Of a DNA stretch of 64,000 nucleotides, positions 6,865 through 15,201 are shown piece after piece (position 1 is the stretch's first letter; each line of letters begins with the position of its first letter). The notes beneath the pieces are model-generated. The model was not told where the DNA came from. It searched no databases and saw only the letters and a list, made by a program, of their open reading frames with translations. This DNA comes from Prochlorococcus sp. AG-459-B06 (GTDB lineage Bacteria > Cyanobacteriota > Cyanobacteriia > PCC-6307 > Cyanobiaceae). Made by a program: the position numbers and the translations under genes. The stretch is taken from assembly GCA_003209475.1 (NCBI GenBank), contig QCQY01000005.1, forward strand, positions 1-64,000, written 5' to 3'.

Positions 6865-7125
6865 ATGGAAAGACTAAAAACCAATAAAAGAAAAATTCAC
6901 AGAAAAATAACCGCAATTTCAGCAATCCCTTTACTGATTACTATTGTATCTGGCACTACTTATAGTATTCTTCAACCATTAGGAGTAGATGCTTTTTGGT
7001 TAATCAAATGGCATACAGGTAATTTTGGCATTATTAATTTGCAACCTTATTACTCGATATTTCTTGGCATAGCATCAATAATCTCTGTAATATCTGGCCT
7101 AAGACTATTACAAAAAAAAACTTAG
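6865..7125 (+). CDS. Small PepSY_TM-like membrane protein
   Basis: 86 aa with two hydrophobic helices (about 15-37 and 61-80). The start, KRKIHRKITAISAIPLLITIVSGTTYSI, matches the first helix of PepSY-associated TM proteins, and the WLIKWHTG motif between the helices supplies a His often found in that fold. It abuts the secreted DUF3721 gene with no spacer. The pairing suggests a membrane partner for the secreted protein, perhaps in metal or redox handling; this is inference. Confidence 0.6.
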   Translation: MERLKTNKRKIHRKITAISAIPLLITIVSGTTYSILQPLGVDAFWLIKWHTGNFGIINLQPYYSIFLGIASIISVISGLRLLQKKT

Positions 7126-7154
7126 ATATTTTCTAAGCAAGGCCAAAAATATAA

Positions 7155-7355
7155 TTAATTAATACTATTTGCCCCACCACTACCTAAAAAAATTATAGCT
7201 CCAAGTGCCATGGTAGCTACTCCCATATAAGGATATTTTTTAATTCTAGATTTACTAATTGGAAGCCAAGAAAAATATCTATCAGATTTGTTTATTCCAA
7301 CTACTTTTTGTCTAGGTGGTAAGCCCAATTCTTCTCTTCTCTTAGCTTCACCCAT
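7155..7355 (-). CDS. DUF2839-type membrane protein
   Basis: 66 aa beginning MGEAKRREELGLPPRQK, the conserved start of cyanobacterial DUF2839 proteins, followed by one hydrophobic helix near the C-terminus (YMGVATMALGAIIFLGSGG). A second family member occurs at 9561-9776. Function unknown; probably thylakoid or plasma membrane. Confidence 0.75.
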   Translation of the reverse strand: MGEAKRREELGLPPRQKVVGINKSDRYFSWLPISKSRIKKYPYMGVATMALGAIIFLGSGGANSIN

Positions 7356-7458
7356 AATCTTAAATTTATTTATATATCAATAATAAAAATTATGTTCTAC
7401 ACCTGCGAGTTAATTTTATTTAAAAATAGGAGCTTAATAAGGATAAATTATTTAGAAT

Positions 7459-7605
7459 TTATTTAGCCTTCTTTAAATATAGATTCTTTGTATTTGCCTG
7501 ATCTGATGTAAATAACAAAATTAATATAGTTCCAACTAGAAATGAAAAAATCATTGTCAAACCAACAACTTCAACCATCTCATTAGGCAGATAATTTAGA
7601 AACAT
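7459..7605 (-). CDS. Small one-helix membrane protein
   Basis: 48 codons read from the minus strand: MFLNYLPNEMVEVVGLTMIFSF, continuing through a hydrophobic stretch to TSDQANTKNLYLKKAK. Single membrane helix with a basic tail. A second Met at residue 10 is an alternative start. Below the ORF-track limit; family unknown. Confidence 0.5.
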   Translation of the reverse strand: MFLNYLPNEMVEVVGLTMIFSFLVGTILILLFTSDQANTKNLYLKKAK

Positions 7606-7760
7606 AATTAGTAGATCTCTTATTTTAAACTTAGCAATTGTATTTTTTTATGTAAAGTAAGTATCCCATCTTAAATTTCGAAAAGATCATAGTGAGGCTT
7701 TATCATTTTTATTTAATTCTAGTTTCAGTAGAAATCTTGTCATAGTCCATCACTATTTTC

Positions 7761-8051
7761 TTACTTAGCTATTCCTATTTTCTTAAACAATTTCAGGTAA
7801 GGCAAGGCCCAATTACCAAAGGTAAAAGAAATTGTCGTATTTTTTGTAGTTGGTAATAATGTTTTAGAACGTGAAGAGGCTAATTTAGAAAATATCTTAA
7901 TAGTCTCTGCTTCTAGATTATCCATATACAATTTTTTTTGAACACCTCGATCTTTCTTTTGGGGCAAATAATTTTCTATAAACCATAAAACTTGATCTAA
8001 AATTGATTTATTGGGTGAGGTTTTAATTCGTTTATTTTTCTTTTTAAACAT
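7761..8051 (-). CDS. Hypothetical soluble protein
   Basis: 96 aa. Very basic N-terminus (MFKKKNKRIKTSPNK) and a mixed alpha/beta C-terminal part (TISFTFGNWALPYLKLFKKIG). No membrane segment or known motif. ATG start. The basic start might contact nucleic acid or membrane lipid, but nothing else supports this. Unknown family. Confidence 0.55.
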   Translation of the reverse strand: MFKKKNKRIKTSPNKSILDQVLWFIENYLPQKKDRGVQKKLYMDNLEAETIKIFSKLASSRSKTLLPTTKNTTISFTFGNWALPYLKLFKKIGIAK

Positions 8052-8189
8052 ATTTATTTACTTGTTAATTACTGAATTAAATTTGCCATTTATATAATTT
8101 AAATCAATAGTAAAAGCAACAAAATTATGTTCTTTTTAATAATCGATAATCGAACAAATAAATCAGTAATTACGTTGTATTTATAAAAA

Positions 8190-8218
8190 TAAAAAAAGAG
8201 AGGGATAAAACCCCCTCT
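8190..8218 (-). terminator. Rho-independent terminator of the 56-aa gene
   Basis: On the minus strand AGAGGG-GGTTTTAT-CCCTCT is followed by C and a run of seven or more T. It lies 25 bp past the stop of the minus-strand gene at 8244-8414, the expected place. Confidence 0.75.
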
Positions 8219-8243
8219 TGATTAATCAGTTTCAAAAAAGAAT

Positions 8244-8414
8244 TTAATTTTTTGAGTCTTTCAATTTCATTTCTTTTTGTGTTTTCCTGATTCTTTCTTC
8301 AAAGAGGGATCTTCTGTATGGAGTAACTTCTCCACTTTTAGTAGCCAAAAGTTGAGCTTCATATAGCCTATTGACTCTTTTGATTTTTTCTCTTATTTGT
8401 AAGAGGTTATTCAT
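8244..8414 (-). CDS. Small basic helical protein
   Basis: 56 codons: MNNLLQIREKIKRVNRLYEAQ..., rich in Arg, Lys, Glu and Leu, predicted all-helical and soluble. The YRRSLFEERIRKTQKEMK segment is strongly charged. Followed by a clear terminator, which supports a real transcription unit. ATG start; family unknown. Confidence 0.55.
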   Translation of the reverse strand: MNNLLQIREKIKRVNRLYEAQLLATKSGEVTPYRRSLFEERIRKTQKEMKLKDSKN

Positions 8415-8565
8415 GGTCTTTTGCAGTTAATGAGAATCCCGTTCCCTATTCCCATTTCATGCGTCCAGAGATATAAACTTGGATGAACGTTAGTGAACAA
8501 TAACATCTTTAGAAAAATTTCGCGAGAGTAATTTTACTAAATTTTTCTCAAAAAAATAAATATTA

Positions 8566-8590
8566 AAAAAGACCTTATAAATAAGGTTTT
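8566..8590. terminator. Bidirectional-type terminator hairpin
   Basis: ACCTTAT-AA-ATAAGGT forms a 7-bp stem with an A-run on the left and a T-run on the right. It sits 17 bp past the stop of the minus-strand gene at 8604-8879 and would end that transcript. Confidence 0.6.
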
Positions 8591-8603
8591 ACTATTTCCT
8601 AAA

Positions 8604-8879
8604 TTAGGATAAGAAAATTGTTTGCGACCCATCATTATTATCCTGAATTACTATTTTTTTATTAGGGTAAATATCTGATAATATTCTTTTCAAATTTGAA
8701 TTATCTGAAGCAATTTTATTACTCATATTTTTTGAATTAATTTTCCAATTTTCATCTACAAATAGTTCTTTATCATCACCTTTTTCATTCTCCAGTGATG
8801 TCTTATTTAGAATCTTAAGTAACAGTTCTGAATCATAATCTTTAAATTCTTCAGGGCCCTCTTTTAAATTTTCAATCAT
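8604..8879 (-). CDS. Hypothetical acidic protein
   Basis: 91 aa, acidic in the first half (KEGPEEFKDYDSELLLKIL), with a short beta-like C-terminus (KKIVIQDNNDGSQTIFLS). No membrane segment, signal peptide or known motif. A terminator hairpin follows the stop. Function unknown. Confidence 0.55.
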   Translation of the reverse strand: MIENLKEGPEEFKDYDSELLLKILNKTSLENEKGDDKELFVDENWKINSKNMSNKIASDNSNLKRILSDIYPNKKIVIQDNNDGSQTIFLS

Positions 8880-9104
8880 TATTTAGAAATCTAATGTTTC
8901 TAAATCTTGCATAATTAATTTGAAGAATACAAGGTATTAATTACCTAAAAATTTCTCTTAAGATAAAAAATCCGGATGCAATTAAAATAATTTTCATTAA
9001 AAAATTTAATTCCAAAATAGCTAAAGAATGATATTTAAAAAGATTAATTTATCATTTACACCATTTATTTAATTGTTAGGTTGCAATTAAGGGATTCAGA
9101 AAAG

Positions 9105-9236
9105 ATGCCAAGAGTAATTAACAAAAAAGTTAGACTTTTAAGATGGTTAAACTCAGGCATGATACTACCATTTATCATTATGGCTGCATCCTCATCAATC
9201 ATTCTTTATGGTGTTTTATTTATCCTAATAAAATAG
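9105..9236 (+). CDS. Small one-helix membrane protein
   Basis: 43 codons: MPRVINKKVRLLRWLNSGM followed by a long hydrophobic segment (ILPFIIMAASSSIILYGVLFILI). The basic N-terminus should be cytoplasmic. ATG start, convergent with the 44-aa gene that follows 9 bp away. Unknown family. Confidence 0.5.
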   Translation: MPRVINKKVRLLRWLNSGMILPFIIMAASSSIILYGVLFILIK

Positions 9237-9245
9237 TTTTCTAAT

Positions 9246-9380
9246 TTAAGCAGCTAAGTTTTCCTCAGATTTAGATTTGATTATTGCAGCTTTTTTTAAT
9301 AAACTAACTACTTCTTTTCTTCCAACTGCATTATCAGCTTGACGCATTATTTCATCATATTTTTTATTTATTTTTCTCAT
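9246..9380 (-). CDS. Small helical protein, paralogue of the 29.1-kb microprotein
   Basis: 44 codons: MRKINKKYDEIMRQADNAVGRKEVVSLLKKAA... The core KKY-x-E/D-I/L-x-x-QA-N-x-x-x-GRKE-x-x-SL-K-A aligns without gaps to the 45-aa product at 29081-29218. Soluble, helical. The pair shows that this microprotein family is real. Its function is unknown. Confidence 0.6.
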   Translation of the reverse strand: MRKINKKYDEIMRQADNAVGRKEVVSLLKKAAIIKSKSEENLAA

Positions 9381-9560
9381 TAATAGTTTTAATTTAATCT
9401 AAAATTACAACATCATATGATGGTGTCAATTGTAAATAATTCTCATATATTATTTCTTTGATTATTTTTGCACAAAAAAATGGCTCATTTATTATCCTTC
9501 AAGTTTTTTTAATTGATGATGCCAAAAAATCATAAATACCAAAATTAATAATCCTTTTAA

Positions 9561-9776
9561 TTAAGCTATATTGAAGGGTTTGAAAACATATAATAAACCT
9601 CCGATTAAGATCAATATTGCAGCTCCATAAAAAAGAAAAGGGATAATTGGATATTTATACAATGTAGACCTTACTTTTTGTTGTATGGCTTTTTTATCAA
9701 GTTGAGGCAACTTTATATCTTCAGTTTTTTCTCTAGGCGGAATACCTAAATTTTTTCTTCTCTTTGCCTCTCCCAA
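9561..9776 (-). CDS. DUF2839-type membrane protein, TTG start
   Basis: 71 aa from a TTG at 9774-9776, giving (M)GEAKRRKNLGIPPREK, the same N-terminus as the DUF2839 paralogue at 7155-7355. The longer ATG start in the ORF track adds nine residues absent from the family and would overlap the upstream gene; with TTG the gap is 2 nt. One hydrophobic helix near the C-terminus. Function unknown. Likely co-transcribed with 9779-10009. Confidence 0.7.
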   Translation of the reverse strand: MGEAKRRKNLGIPPREKTEDIKLPQLDKKAIQQKVRSTLYKYPIIPFLFYGAAILILIGGLLYVFKPFNIA

Positions 9777-9778
9777 AA

Positions 9779-10009
9779 TTAATACTGCGGTATTCCCATA
9801 CATTTTAAATAATTGTTATCAGCTAAATCTAAAATTTGATTCCATTCTTTATGAGATGTTCCCAAATTATTTTTAAAATCATTTTCAAATTTAAGAATAC
9901 ATCTTTTTTCTATATTTTCTGGAGAATTATAATTTCTTAAAAAAGAAACACTCAAATACGATAATGATAAAAAAACTATAATTATTTTAGCAATCCTAAA
10001 ATTATTCAT
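9779..10009 (-). CDS. Hypothetical exported or anchored protein
   Basis: 76 aa. One N-terminal hydrophobic segment (IAKIIIVFLSLSYLSVSFL) suggests a signal anchor. The rest is soluble with two Cys (KRCILKFENDF and NYLKCMG). Its layout resembles the 76-aa gene at 6410 (basic N-terminus, one helix, two-Cys tail), so they may be distant relatives. Directly upstream of the DUF2839 gene on the same strand. Confidence 0.55.
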   Translation of the reverse strand: MNNFRIAKIIIVFLSLSYLSVSFLRNYNSPENIEKRCILKFENDFKNNLGTSHKEWNQILDLADNNYLKCMGIPQY

Positions 10010-10091
10010 ATCCTAGATGATATTGCCTTATAAATAAATAAGGTACTTGTTGGTTTTATAATTAATTTAATTTATTAAAAACAATTATCAA

Positions 10092-10289
10092 ATGATAAAT
10101 TCGGTAAATTTTAACCATTTGCCTATTAAGGATTTGGTTGTTTCAGGGTTAATAATCTTTATAATGTCGACGATTATTGCCAATATTTATGACCCATTAT
10201 TAGGAATAACTTATGCATTTGGGAATATACTTACTCTTGCTTTTTTGAGCTGGTTATACAAAGAGACTTGGAGTGATCCAAGGAAATAA
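10092..10289 (+). CDS. Hypothetical two-helix membrane protein
   Basis: 65 aa with hydrophobic segments at about residues 14-30 and 38-55, and a charged end (YKETWSDPRK). ATG start. Isolated between minus-strand genes. Family unknown. Confidence 0.55.
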   Translation: MINSVNFNHLPIKDLVVSGLIIFIMSTIIANIYDPLLGITYAFGNILTLAFLSWLYKETWSDPRK

Positions 10290-10319
10290 ATCTAATTAAG
10301 ACAAAAGATAAATAAACAA

Positions 10320-10433
10320 CTACTTCTGTATTTTTAATTTTGAAGAATACTTTGTATTAACAATGTACGTTGCAAGAAGAGAAAGTATCAAAAAAAATAA
10401 TAAACTTTCCAAGGTAGATTGGGGCATAACCAT
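10320..10433 (-). CDS. Small one-helix membrane protein
   Basis: 37 codons: MVMPQSTLESLLFFLILSLLATYIV and a basic tail (NTKYSSKLKIQK). ATG start; M3 is an alternative. Converges with the 65-aa gene upstream. Below track size, no family recognised. Confidence 0.45.
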   Translation of the reverse strand: MVMPQSTLESLLFFLILSLLATYIVNTKYSSKLKIQK

Positions 10434-10562
10434 GAGTAGAACCAAAAATTATATATCTTTAAAGAAACGAATTCTGAAAAAAAATCAACCCTTTTATTGT
10501 TTTTTATTCTCAAACTTATAAATTTAATTTGTCTTATAAAATCTCTTAGATTTAGATTGATT

Positions 10563-10919
10563 TTAATTAAAAAAATATTTTTCTGCCCTCCTAAAAGCTT
10601 TTATTGCTCCTTTATAATCAAGATTTTTTAATTTTTCCTTACTTTTTTGTTCTAGCATTTTTACTATTTCATTTCTCTTTATTCTATCAATTTTCAGCTT
10701 ATGATCGAATATAAGATCAAATTTTGAGGAATACAATCTAGATAATTCTTCTATATATTTTTCAATAATTTTTTCATCACAAGATTTGGATTTCAATAAT
10801 GCATTAGCCTTAATTTTGTCATCTATTGCCCCTTTAAAATTTCCTAGCTGAAATTTATTTTCACTTGATCTCGTTAGCTTAATAATATTTCCCAATATCA
10901 ATTCATTAGTATCTTTCAT
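10563..10919 (-). CDS. Hypothetical helical (TPR-like) protein
   Basis: 118 aa, nearly all helical. Two similar units, SENKFQLGNFKGAIDDKIKANALL (about residue 18-41) and LKNLDYKGAIKAFRRAEKYFF (C-terminus), share the N/D-x-KGAI pattern of tetratricopeptide repeats. This suggests a small protein-protein interaction module. No membrane segment. ATG start. Partner unknown. Confidence 0.6.
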   Translation of the reverse strand: MKDTNELILGNIIKLTRSSENKFQLGNFKGAIDDKIKANALLKSKSCDEKIIEKYIEELSRLYSSKFDLIFDHKLKIDRIKRNEIVKMLEQKSKEKLKNLDYKGAIKAFRRAEKYFFN

Positions 10920-10999
10920 TTATAAATCTGACACTTGATTAATGCTATCAGAATAAAGAAAAAACAACTTATTTTTTTATTCATCAAAAAATTAAACAA

Positions 11000-11299
11000 T
11001 TAACCAATAACAAGTCCTTTTTCAAGAAGTAAATCGAAAACCTCCACACTTTTTGTTTTCCCAAATTTAGGTTGCTTGTGTAAATCTAATATTTCAGCAA
11101 GGCACATAATCCAATAAGTATCTTTTTTTAAATTTAGACCTTCGCAAATATGGGTAGGGGCAGATTTAAAACAGCCAAATTCTGTTGATATATTTATATT
11201 CATGATTTGAGTTTCAAGTTCCAGACTTAAAAGTTCTATTTCTTGCTCAGAAAGGGATGTCCCAAAAGAGTATGATTCAATTAAGAGTTGATAATTCAT
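11000..11299 (-). CDS. Hypothetical protein, paralogue of 29333-29623
   Basis: 99 aa, soluble. It aligns along its length with the 96-aa product at 29333: LIE-Y, then L-x-x-x-EI-x-L/F-L-x-x-E-L-x-x-T/Q, K-A/S-P-x-x-IC-x-L-L, and a C-A-x-LD-K-G-K tail. Both have a Cys pair around IC...WxxC. The family is not known to me. It lies 16 bp after the DUF3764 gene on the same strand. Confidence 0.65.
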   Translation of the reverse strand: MNYQLLIESYSFGTSLSEQEIELLSLELETQIMNINISTEFGCFKSAPTHICEGLNLKKDTYWIMCLAEILDLHKQPKFGKTKSVEVFDLLLEKGLVIG

Positions 11300-11315
11300 A
11301 AAAGATTTATTTTTT

Positions 11316-11597
11316 TCAAGAAATCCATCGAGTTATTTTTGTACCCGCATAAATATGCCCTGAAGCTTCAACAATAAGTTTTGTTTCAGGATTCATAAAA
11401 ATATCATTTAGAACATTTTCTGGTCCTTGAAAAATTACAGTTGCCCTTTGAGGATCATCTAACGATTTACCAATATAAAATGTTTTAACCCCCATTTCTT
11501 TAAACATCGACTGCTGTTCCTCAGCATTCATATGAGATTTATATTGTTCAAACGTATTACTTAGTTGAAAATCTAGAATAGTCGTTTCAATAGTCAT
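11316..11597 (-). CDS. DUF3764-type protein
   Basis: 93 aa from the ATG at 11597, giving MTIETTILDFQLSNTFEQYKSH, the usual DUF3764 start. The ORF track begins 14 codons earlier at a TTG in an A-rich stretch. The GVKTFYIGKSLDDPQRATVIFQGPE segment and the SGHIYAGTKITRW ending are family marks. Predicted ferredoxin-like alpha/beta fold. Biological role unknown. Confidence 0.72.
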   Translation of the reverse strand: MTIETTILDFQLSNTFEQYKSHMNAEEQQSMFKEMGVKTFYIGKSLDDPQRATVIFQGPENVLNDIFMNPETKLIVEASGHIYAGTKITRWIS

Positions 11598-11737
11598 AGC
11601 AGTAATAAGATGTTTTTTAGATTTTAAATCTATTCCCAAAAAAAAAAAATTGAATAAAGATTAGTTTTTATTAAGTAATGTATTAACTAATTTTTATTTA
11701 TGGGTTATAAATCAACTATAAAAAACAGATTTTAATT

Positions 11738-13081
11738 TTGGACTCAAAAATTTCTCCAAGAGAACAATGGACTAGTAAGTTGGGATTCATTCTTGCAGCT
11801 GCTGGTAGCGCAGTAGGTCTTGGTAACCTTTGGGGTTTCGCCTACAGAGCCTCTCAAGGTGGAGGTGCTACTTTTGTAATTTTATACATACTAATCGTTT
11901 TAATTGTATGCCTTCCGGTATTTGTTGCTGAAATGGCTTTAGGAAGAAACGCTACTGCCAGCACATTGCTTGCACCAGTAAAGTTAGCTGGAAAAAATTG
12001 GTATCCATTAGGAATTCTTTTCTTTATAGCTCCTTTGGGAATAGCATCATATTATTCAGTCATAATGGGGTGGACCGCAGATACCTTGTTCCATTCATTA
12101 TTTTTTGGATTACCAAAAAACTTAAGTGAAGCAGAAACTTTCTTTGGCTCAATTAGTAGTGGTAGCAGTGTTTTGTTGGGGCACCTATTAAGTCTCGTTC
12201 TTACAGCCATAATAGTTTCATCAGGGATAAAAAAAGGAATCGAAAAGGTAACACGATTCTTTATGCCTATACTTTTTATAATTCTTCTATCTCTAGCAAT
12301 ATGGGCCACTTCTCTTTCAGGCGCATGGGAAGGATATAAAACATTTTTGTTTAAGTTTAACTTTGATGAATTAAGGAACCCTCAAACTATAAGAAATGCT
12401 TTTACGCAAGCTTTCTTTTCTTTAAGTTTAGGAATTGGAGTTATGGTGACCTATGCTTCCTATCTAAATAAAAAGAGTAATCTCCCAAAACTAAGTGTTG
12501 GAGTTGCTTCATTGGATACTTTGGTGGGTCTTATGGCAGGACTTATTACTTTTCCGATTGTTTTAACATTTGGTTTAAGTGATGCTATTTCTGAATCAAC
12601 AGTTGGGGCATTATTTATATCAATTCCTACGGGCCTTGGTTCATATGGAGCGGTTGGAAGAATTGTAGCTGTTGCATTTTTTGCACTAGCTTATATTGCA
12701 GCAATAACATCTTCTGTTTCATTATTGGAAGTTCCAGTTTCCTCTTTAATGGATAAATTTGGTTTTAAAAGAGAAAAATCTGTTTGGCTGATAACTCTTT
12801 TCCTATTCTTAGCAGGCATTCCTTCTGCATTGAACTTAAACATTCTTGGAACTATTGATTCGATTTTTGGAGGTGTATTACTTATCTTTGGTGGATTCTT
12901 GGTTACTTTCTTTATGGGATGGGTAGTACCTGGAAAGTTTAATGAAGAACTTAGTGATTCAAAAGTTGGAATCAAAACGACACGTTATTTGAAATTCATG
13001 ACAAGATGGGTTTCGCCCCCAATTATTGGTTTTGGACTATTTATTAGTGTGTTTGATTTACTCAAAGGCTGGGTAAGTTAG
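11738..13081 (+). CDS. Na+-dependent symporter, NSS/SNF family
   Basis: 447 aa with about 11-12 membrane helices. The first helix has REQWTSKLGFILAAAGSAVGLGNLWGFAY, which supplies the Na+ site and unwound substrate-binding region of LeuT-type transporters (AAAGSAVGLGN). The family couples Na+ entry to uptake of amino acids or related amines; the substrate here is not predictable by eye. Start is TTG at 11738, 8 residues before the conserved W. It stands alone, followed by a 370-bp gap. Confidence 0.92.
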   Translation: MDSKISPREQWTSKLGFILAAAGSAVGLGNLWGFAYRASQGGGATFVILYILIVLIVCLPVFVAEMALGRNATASTLLAPVKLAGKNWYPLGILFFIAPLGIASYYSVIMGWTADTLFHSLFFGLPKNLSEAETFFGSISSGSSVLLGHLLSLVLTAIIVSSGIKKGIEKVTRFFMPILFIILLSLAIWATSLSGAWEGYKTFLFKFNFDELRNPQTIRNAFTQAFFSLSLGIGVMVTYASYLNKKSNLPKLSVGVASLDTLVGLMAGLITFPIVLTFGLSDAISESTVGALFISIPTGLGSYGAVGRIVAVAFFALAYIAAITSSVSLLEVPVSSLMDKFGFKREKSVWLITLFLFLAGIPSALNLNILGTIDSIFGGVLLIFGGFLVTFFMGWVVPGKFNEELSDSKVGIKTTRYLKFMTRWVSPPIIGFGLFISVFDLLKGWVS

Positions 13082-13451
13082 AAAATTTTTACAATTAATA
13101 TAGTGCGGAAATAAGGGGGGTGGTATAAGTCGATAACCAAATTAAATTGTGAAACTTTTTCACATTATTTTTAAAGCAAGCTTAAAAAAACTCGTCAATA
13201 TATTCGTATTTGCAGTAGTTCTTGTTTCAAAAATTGATGTGTTGGAGAAGTTCTTTTTTTTTAAAAGTCTAAAAATTTTTTCAAAAAAATGTTTTAATGC
13301 GGACCCTTTTTTTAATTAATTATTAAATTTTAACTTATATTTAATCTCAAACGTATCGGCAAAAACCATCCCCAATAGAATCTATATAAGATACATTTAG
13401 GTGTTTAATTTAAAGAAATTAGAACGCCTTCAAGAATAGATAACAAATTTG
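13082..13451. other. 370-bp gap before selO
   Basis: No gene found on either strand. It holds a hairpin just after the transporter gene, several T- and A-runs, and presumably the selO promoter. No tRNA-like cloverleaf was seen. Confidence 0.4.
13148..13173 (+). terminator. Weak terminator after the symporter gene
   Basis: TGTGAAA-CTT-TTTCACA forms a perfect 7-bp stem with a 3-nt loop, followed by a T-rich run. It lies 66 bp past the transporter stop. AT-rich stem, so only moderate strength. Confidence 0.45.
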
Positions 13452-15155
13452 ATGTCAACCAAATCTGATTCATTAAAAGGAAAGCTTACAGAAAATTTTT
13501 CTGAATTTTCTCAACTATCTGACTATTCTTTTATGAATTCTCTTAAAGCAGATCCTCAATCAACAAAAGATGGGAATGATCATAAGCCGCGTTCAGTATA
13601 TTCAGGTCATTACGTACCAGTTGTTCCAACTGCTATTCCAGAGCCAGAATATATTTCCCATAGCAACAAACTTTTTAAAGAACTAAGGCTAAGCTCAGAT
13701 CTTACTAAAGACAAGAATTTTTGTCGTTTTTTCTCAGGTGATATTTCTGTTGCTAATTATCCAATGAGTCCTGTTGGTTGGGCAACAGGTTATGCATTAT
13801 CAATTTATGGAACTGAATATACTCAACAATGTCCCTTTGGTACTGGCAATGGTTATGGCGATGGCAGAGCAATTTCTGTTTTTGAAGGTTTATTCAATGG
13901 GGAAAGAATGGAGATGCAACTTAAAGGAGGAGGTCCAACTCCTTACTGTCGCGGAGCAGATGGTAGGGCTGTCTTAAGGTCTAGCGTTAGAGAATTTCTA
14001 GCACAGGAATTAATGGATGCTTTGAGAATTCCTACCTCAAGGTCTTTCACACTTTTTGTTTCACAATCAGAAAAAGTTAGGAGGCCATGGTATTCCAAAG
14101 GGTCCAGGTATTCTGAACCTGACATCATGATTGATAATCAAGCTGCAATTACTACAAGAGTCGCTCCATCTTTTTTACGAGTTGGACAGCTTGAACTTTT
14201 TGCAAGACGAGTTCGCAATAATGCTTATGGTGAAGCTCTTAGTGAACTAAAGATGATAGTTCAACATCTTATTGATAGAAACTATAAAGATGAAATCGAA
14301 AATGAGATTTCACTTGAAAGTAAGGTAATAAAATTAGCTTGTTTATATAGATCTAGATTGATATCACTTATAGCCAACTGGATGCGAGTTGGTTATTGCC
14401 AGGGTAACTTCAATAGTGATAATTGTGCTGCTGGAGGTTATACCTTGGATTATGGCCCCTTTGGATTCTGTGAATTATTTGATCCAAGATTTCAACCATG
14501 GACAGGTGGAGGAGAACATTTCTCATTTTTTAATCAACCTTCTGCTGCGGCAATCAACTTTAAAACATTCTGTTCCTCTCTTAGTCCGTTACTTTCAGAA
14601 AGCAAACAAGCTCAAGAAAAGTTAGATCAAATCGAAAAGGACTTTTCCGAATTAATGAATAAGGAATTGATGAAAATGTGGGCAAACAAGCTTGGTTTAG
14701 AACATTACAACGAAACTCTAATAAATGAATTTTTTAATCTCATGGTCATTTCAAAAGCAGACTATACAATTTTGTTCCGTAAACTCTCTGAAATACCGGA
14801 TAAATTAGATTCGTTAAAAGACAGTTTTTATTTACCAATTAATGATGAGCATAATAATAGGTGGGAAGTATGGCTTGAAAACTGGCAATCAATCTTGAAG
14901 AAAGAGGGAAATATTAAAGCGAAATCAGCATCAATGAAATCCCTTAATCCAGTTTATACTTGGCGAGAATGGATGGTCGTTCCCGCATATGAAGAAGCTG
15001 AAAAAGGAAATTACAAAAAAATAAAAGAGTTACAGGATGTCTTTAGTAATCCATATATAGAACAACGCTCAGAATTAGATCAAAAATATAATGGACTTAA
15101 GCCAAGCAAGTACTTTAACTATGGAGGCGTATCTCACTACAGCTGCTCTTCATAA
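13452..15155 (+). CDS. selO: SelO-type protein adenylyltransferase (YdiU/UPF0061)
   Basis: 567 aa from the ATG at 13452 (the track begins one codon earlier at TTG). Hallmarks are GDGRAISVFEGLF, then LKGGGPTPYCRGADGRAVLRSS around residues 157-178 with SREFLAQE-like continuation, and CQGNFNSDNCAAGGYTLDYGPFGF, the metal-binding N-x-D-N and D-Y-G-P. SelO has a kinase-like fold with flipped ATP and transfers AMP to Ser, Thr or Tyr of redox proteins. The C-terminal end carries a lone Cys (YSCSS). The stretch before GDGRA (TQQCPFGTGNGY) departs from the common GHQFG form. Confidence 0.9.
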   Translation: MSTKSDSLKGKLTENFSEFSQLSDYSFMNSLKADPQSTKDGNDHKPRSVYSGHYVPVVPTAIPEPEYISHSNKLFKELRLSSDLTKDKNFCRFFSGDISVANYPMSPVGWATGYALSIYGTEYTQQCPFGTGNGYGDGRAISVFEGLFNGERMEMQLKGGGPTPYCRGADGRAVLRSSVREFLAQELMDALRIPTSRSFTLFVSQSEKVRRPWYSKGSRYSEPDIMIDNQAAITTRVAPSFLRVGQLELFARRVRNNAYGEALSELKMIVQHLIDRNYKDEIENEISLESKVIKLACLYRSRLISLIANWMRVGYCQGNFNSDNCAAGGYTLDYGPFGFCELFDPRFQPWTGGGEHFSFFNQPSAAAINFKTFCSSLSPLLSESKQAQEKLDQIEKDFSELMNKELMKMWANKLGLEHYNETLINEFFNLMVISKADYTILFRKLSEIPDKLDSLKDSFYLPINDEHNNRWEVWLENWQSILKKEGNIKAKSASMKSLNPVYTWREWMVVPAYEEAEKGNYKKIKELQDVFSNPYIEQRSELDQKYNGLKPSKYFNYGGVSHYSCSS

Positions 15156-15201
15156 AAAGTTAAATCCATAAAATGCAGATTGAATAAATTACAGAAAAAT
15201 A

